64,000 nucleotides of DNA from Lepidodermella squamata. Taxonomy: Eukaryota > Gastrotricha. The notes below the pieces were generated by a model that did no database searches, was not told the DNA's origin, and worked only from the letters and a program-made list of their open reading frames with translations. Below, piece by piece: positions 59,835-64,000 of this stretch. The position numbers and the translations under genes are program-made. Position 1 is the stretch's first letter. Every line of letters begins with the position of its first letter. The DNA is taken from NCBI GenBank assembly GCA_047495785.1, contig JBLDXI010000020.1, positions 1,364,001-1,428,000 of the forward strand. The letters run 5' to 3'.

Positions 59835-62825
59835 ATTTCCGACCCGTTCTTTGAAATAACGCCACACACGGTCCAGCTTGCAAACTAGCTAAAACATAAC
59901 TAGAAAAGACAAGATGCAAGATGCTTACATTTCAAACCATAAACAGGTTGATAAAAGACAACAAGAACCGTGAAAAATATGTCTGTTTAAGAGGCACTGT
60001 CCGATGTAGGAGCATGAAAACCCTCACATAAAGCGCCGAAATTTACGAGAAATGTTCAGACAAAACGGTCCAGAATCTCTAAATGTGAGGTAATTAGAGC
60101 TGACATTAGTCAGTGTTTTATGACAAACCACAAGGAGAGGGCTTAAGAAAAATGACATGATCGATTCAAGGTTCTAGTATTATATCATTATGATAGGCAA
60201 TTATCCGACTGATATTGAGTAAAGAACCCTGGGTAACATTGTTTTTTCACATTTCACATACTCCAAATCGATGGAGTTAAGAAAAAGGTGTCATACTGAT
60301 TGGCAATAACCAAGACTATCAAAATTAGACGTAGGAGCATTAGATGAATAAGGATCATGCTATTCGATTATGTACCTGTGCAAAAATTTATATTCATACG
60401 AAGCTAATCAGTTTTTCAAAATTACACATGTTTCAGATATTTTAGACATGTGCATTTGAGATGGCTTGGAATCACAAAATTAGGCAATAATGTCATGGAA
60501 TTTTAGGAAGGTGCTACAAATTGTGGTCTACCTGTTGGTCGAATTGCAGCCGATTACTTTTCCAAGGCCTTCATGTTTGGCACCTTAATTTGCAGGTGAA
60601 AATAAGCTCCATTTCAACTCACGAATAGGGTTTGCAATGTTTTGAGAATATCTGATGATTACCGTATTTCTCGAAAATATACCGCACCTCGATAATATCC
60701 ACCACCCCTAATACAACCCTACAAAACTTTCCGTTTGATAATATACCGCACCTCAAAATACTACGCCATCTTACATCTTATTTAAAAACTCAGAGCGCGT
60801 ATCAAAAATAACAAAATCTAAATAAACACCCAATAAGTCTGCTGCTCAGTTTGGGCATAATATTTTCAGTGATAACTCAATAAAGGTAGGAAGGGCGAAG
60901 TGGGAGAGGCAGGATCCAGATCATTTTTAGTTTTAGAGACAATTCTTTTTTCATATATTTGTTCAATGTTACTGATTTCATGGCTGATAACGTGATCCGA
61001 TATATTAGTCCGTATATTACTTGAATTTACACAAAAATAAGCGTTGCTTATCCTTCTTTCATCATGATTCGGTCCAATAAAACAACAGCGCTGTTGGCAG
61101 TAGTTAGCTTTTTTCTGGGAAATTGTTGGATCATAAATATATCGCACCGCGAAAATATCCCCCACTCCGATTACAACCCTATAAAATTATTGGTTCAATC
61201 ACAAATATACCCCGGTGTATATTTTCGAGAAATACTGTAGCTATCATCAGGTAATAAATTCGACCAATCGAATAGAGAATATCGCAAACTTTTCACCTCA
61301 GCAAAAAAGATCACCAATTCATCTACGAACAGCCATTTCGTTTTAATAAATACAGTAAATACCATTTTTCGCCATGGCCATTTTATCGACAAGTATCATC
61401 CTCACGTTTTCGAGACTGCTTCAACGTTTTGGAATGGGTTCTCTATCTGAGAAACGCCATGTATAAAAACGATCCATATCGTTACTGTTGCGTCACACAT
61501 TTGGTGGTGACTTGGCGCAAATGATAGGAGTGCTTAAACAATCGAAATGTTATCCAACTTGTTTAAGGACTCTTACCATACAGTGTGTCTCATTGAATCG
61601 GAATTTAGGGTCATTCTATTGTAACCGTTAAAGTTTGATCTTCGAAATTGTAAAATACACAATGAAATATTGAAACATAGCTTGTCAGCATGTTTCTACA
61701 GCTCAGCTCAACGATATTCGTTATGCAAGAAGACTCTTTTGAAACAATTTATGCACAGGCTCGAGGCTCGAAAGGCCTACTGAAATCAGTAAAAAGAAGC
61801 CAAAGAAACTATCGAAGAAAGAAGTAGTAATCCTACAAACCTCGTATTCTCGAAGAATGGTGCTTCCAAGCCCTGCATATTTCTCATCAACCATCCAATT
61901 GTGTTCAAACTCAAATAAGAAGTACGTAGTACTAATGTTAGCTTGATACATACAGTACAGTGCATGTCAGCCGATCATCGATCATTTCCAATGTAAAGGA
62001 AAATCGTGGCTGCACATCATACAAGTCAACTGCCAGCAGATGTCAGTGGCGGCGATATAGGGTATATAAGTAATAGTGCTACCTTAGTGTCCACCGCACT
62101 CCCTCTCTACCCTTCCATTCACTCCGAATGCCATATGGACTGTGGCGCCCTAAGTTAACATAAGGGTCCTCCTTATCACATAAGTAACTTTGAAACCAGC
62201 ACAACTAGAGGCTAGAGGCATAACGCAAGTTGACCGGTGACAGGCAGTCGATTTTTTATGGCCATTAACATCCACCAACCATCAGAGCCAATCAGAGTTT
62301 GATAGAATCTTGGGTGCCAGAATCATACAGCTTAAGCATTCAGGGGCAGGTGGCAGGTTGACAAGTCTTAGGTCTTAGCAAAGAGCAAAGGTGAGAAAGC
62401 TATGAGAAAGCTGCGAAACGGATGAGAGCCGTTGGTTCTATAGCTAAGATTCAGTTAAAACCCAGTTTATTTCATCCAATAATGCCAAGGAAATGTTAAA
62501 AACAATAAAAACGATTTAAAAAAAATGGGCTGCATCCTTCACGTCTTCATAAATTCAATGCGCGCCGTTCAATCTACAGCAAACATGCGCGGTTTTCTAA
62601 GTTTTGGTCTGGTTTGAGACACTCTTTCAGGACAGTAGCTACATGTAACTCAATTCCTGATTACGTCGATTTCTTCGAAGCCAGTGAGTCTAACCTTCTG
62701 ATTATACATAATCTGGGCTTTATTTGGCTATGTTTGGCTACATAAGCCTCTGCAACTCGAAACTCGAAATTGAACAATTAGCCACCACATCCTCTTTGAC
62801 CTAGATTTTAGTACAAATTATTGAG
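59835..62825. other. Intergenic region between kinase and SDHA
   Basis: Three kilobases with a MITE-like element (60660-61239) and otherwise anonymous AT-rich DNA. GGGTATATAAG near 62061 is TATA-like but 760 bp from the SDHA ATG. An acceptor GATTTTAG ends at 62811, 14 nt before that ATG. Confidence 0.4.
60660..61239. mobile_element. MITE-like element, Tc1/mariner-pogo style TIRs
   Basis: Ends TACCGTATTTCTCGAAAATA (60660) and the reverse complement of the right end (TACAGTATTTCTCGAAAATA from 61239) match at 23 of the outer 26 bases, each including a TA. Inside, a block with CGCACC...TACAACCCTA occurs near each end (60682-60726 and 61143-61187) in direct orientation. Pogo/Tigger-type elements often start CAG/CGGTATTTCTC and insert at TA. 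No transposase frame is left. Confidence 0.55.
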
Positions 62826-64000
62826 ATGCTGCATCTCAAAGCTGCGCTGAATAACATCACCAAGCACGGCGCTAGGGTTAGTGTTTGATCATAAATAAGC
62901 TGATTTTCATTTCTCACCCAACACTATTGCTGCAGAATGTTGGATTCAAATCAGTGCGCTCGCTGTCAACCGATCCGCGAACACAGCATCCTCGTCTTCA
63001 CCCTCCAGCTGGCAAGCGTATCAAAGTTGGTGGTAAAGATTTTCGAGTAGTTGACCATTCGTTCGATGCGTTGGTTATTGGCGCTGGTGGCGCTGGCCTC
63101 CGGGCAGCTTTCGGTCTCGCTAGCCAAGGCTTCAACACCGCATGCGTCACAAAGCTGTTCCCGACTCGTTCGCACACCGTTGCTGCTCAAGGTGGCATCA
63201 ATGCTGCTTTGTCAAATATGGAAGAAGACAAATGGCAATATCATTTTTATGATACCGTTAAAGGTTCTGACTTTTTGGGAGATCAAGATGCCATCAGTTA
63301 TATGTGCGAGCAAGCACCAAAAACCGTTACCGAATTAGATTCTTATGGCATGCCCTTTTCTCGCATTGATTCCGGCAAAATTTACCAGCGAGCTTTCGGT
63401 GGTGCTTCTCTTAAGTTCGGCGAAGGTGGTCAAGCCCACCGATGCTGCGCCGTCGAAGATCGAACTGGCCACGCCCTCTTACACACACTGTACGGTCGCT
63501 CTTTGATGTATGGTGACAACATCAAGTATTTTATCGAATATTTTACGCTGGACCTTTTGATGGACGAAAACGGTGCATGCAAAGGAGCAATTGCTATCAA
63601 TATGGACGATGGCACTATTCATCGCTTTGCTGCTCGCCACACCGTAATTGCTACTGGTGGTTACGGTCGTACATATTTCTCATGCACATCGGCTCATACG
63701 TGTACCGGTGACGGTACTGCTATGATTTCTCGCGCTGGCTTACCGAACGAAGACTTGGAATTCATCCAATTCCACCCCACTGGTATCTATGGGGCTGGTT
63801 GTTTGATGACGGAGGGTTGCCGCGGTGAAGGTGGCTACTTGGTGAACTCCAAAGGAGAACGCTTCATGCCTCGTTATGCGCCAAAGGCCCTGGATCTGGC
63901 TTCTCGCGACGTCGTCTCCCGAGCCATCACAATTGAGATCCGCGAAGGTCGCGGCGTTGGTCCTGATAAGGATCACATGCATCTGCAGTTGCACCATCTT
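62826..64000 (+). CDS. SDHA: Succinate dehydrogenase flavoprotein subunit, mitochondrial (3' cut by window)
   Basis: Exon 1 is 62826-62876 and exon 2 opens at 62936 and is still open at the window end, 372 codons so far. The N-terminus ([17 protein letters not shown] then SVRSLS) is a mitochondrial presequence. FAD-binding [14 protein letters not shown], the covalent-FAD block [16 protein letters not shown], and catalytic-domain motifs [32 protein letters not shown] and [16 protein letters not shown] are intact. Complex II oxidises succinate to fumarate and passes electrons to ubiquinone on the inner membrane. An AG lies 14 nt before the ATG. The C-terminal FAD/capping part lies beyond the window. 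Confidence 0.97.

Overview
The window is animal nuclear DNA, most likely from a nematode. Protein-coding genes are dense on both strands and are cut by many short introns, most about 45-75 bp with GT..AG ends. The gene set is metazoan: a posterior Hox gene, cadherin, basigin-like, PAQR, frataxin, snurportin and a LAMMER kinase. Most start codons have an AG acceptor a few bases upstream with no 5' exon in sight, and three same-strand gene pairs are only 56-170 bp apart. That pattern fits spliced-leader trans-splicing and operons, the main reason for favouring Nematoda. The exon maps below were built by hand: I required GT..AG borders, matching codon phase and sensible protein joins. No database search was possible.

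Layout. 0-7 kb (+): an ARHGAP18/28/40-type RhoGAP gene, then frataxin and snurportin-1 as a likely operon. 6.5-9.4 kb (+): a posterior (Abd-B/nob-1 class) Hox gene behind a CpG-rich upstream region full of posterior-Hox-like motifs. 10-16 kb (-): KATNAL2, a membrane progestin receptor-like PAQR protein and TFIIIC subunit GTF3C2; the last two form a likely operon transcribed GTF3C2 then PAQR. 17.7-19.4 kb (+): an unrecognised protein. 19.5-25.7 kb (-): sorting nexin SNX1/2, then 6-pyruvoyl-tetrahydropterin synthase and a 1,011-residue modular zinc-finger protein as a likely operon. 26.6-27.5 kb: a decayed non-LTR reverse transcriptase. 28-29.5 kb (+): a BUD22/SRFBP1-like ribosome-biogenesis protein. 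29.7-32 kb (-): a protein with one Ig domain, no signal peptide and a C-terminal membrane hairpin. 34.7-35.8 kb (-): an uncharacterised protein. 36.7-40.9 kb (-): a 14-exon mini-cadherin whose largest intron holds a near-perfect 74-bp inverted repeat. 41 kb (+): a UPF0729/C18orf32 homologue. 42.5-46.6 kb (-): PDIA6 and a one-domain relative with a CSIC active site. 47.9-49.5 kb (-): a basigin/neuroplastin-like protein. 52-60 kb (-): a LAMMER (CLK) kinase with an RS-rich N-terminus, whose introns hold a possible alternative N-terminal exon and a MITE-like element. 60.7-61.2 kb: a second MITE-like element. 62.8 kb to the end (+): succinate dehydrogenase flavoprotein, cut by the window edge.

Shared themes: frataxin, PDI and SDHA are housekeeping genes of mitochondrion and ER; snurportin, BUD22-like, GTF3C2 and CLK act in RNA production and snRNP handling. 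Apart from the paired genes I see no pathway clustering. The most interesting items are the trans-splicing/operon signature, the Hox motif cluster, the intronic hairpin locus, the modular zinc-finger array, the kinase's possible second N-terminus and the diverged PDI relative.
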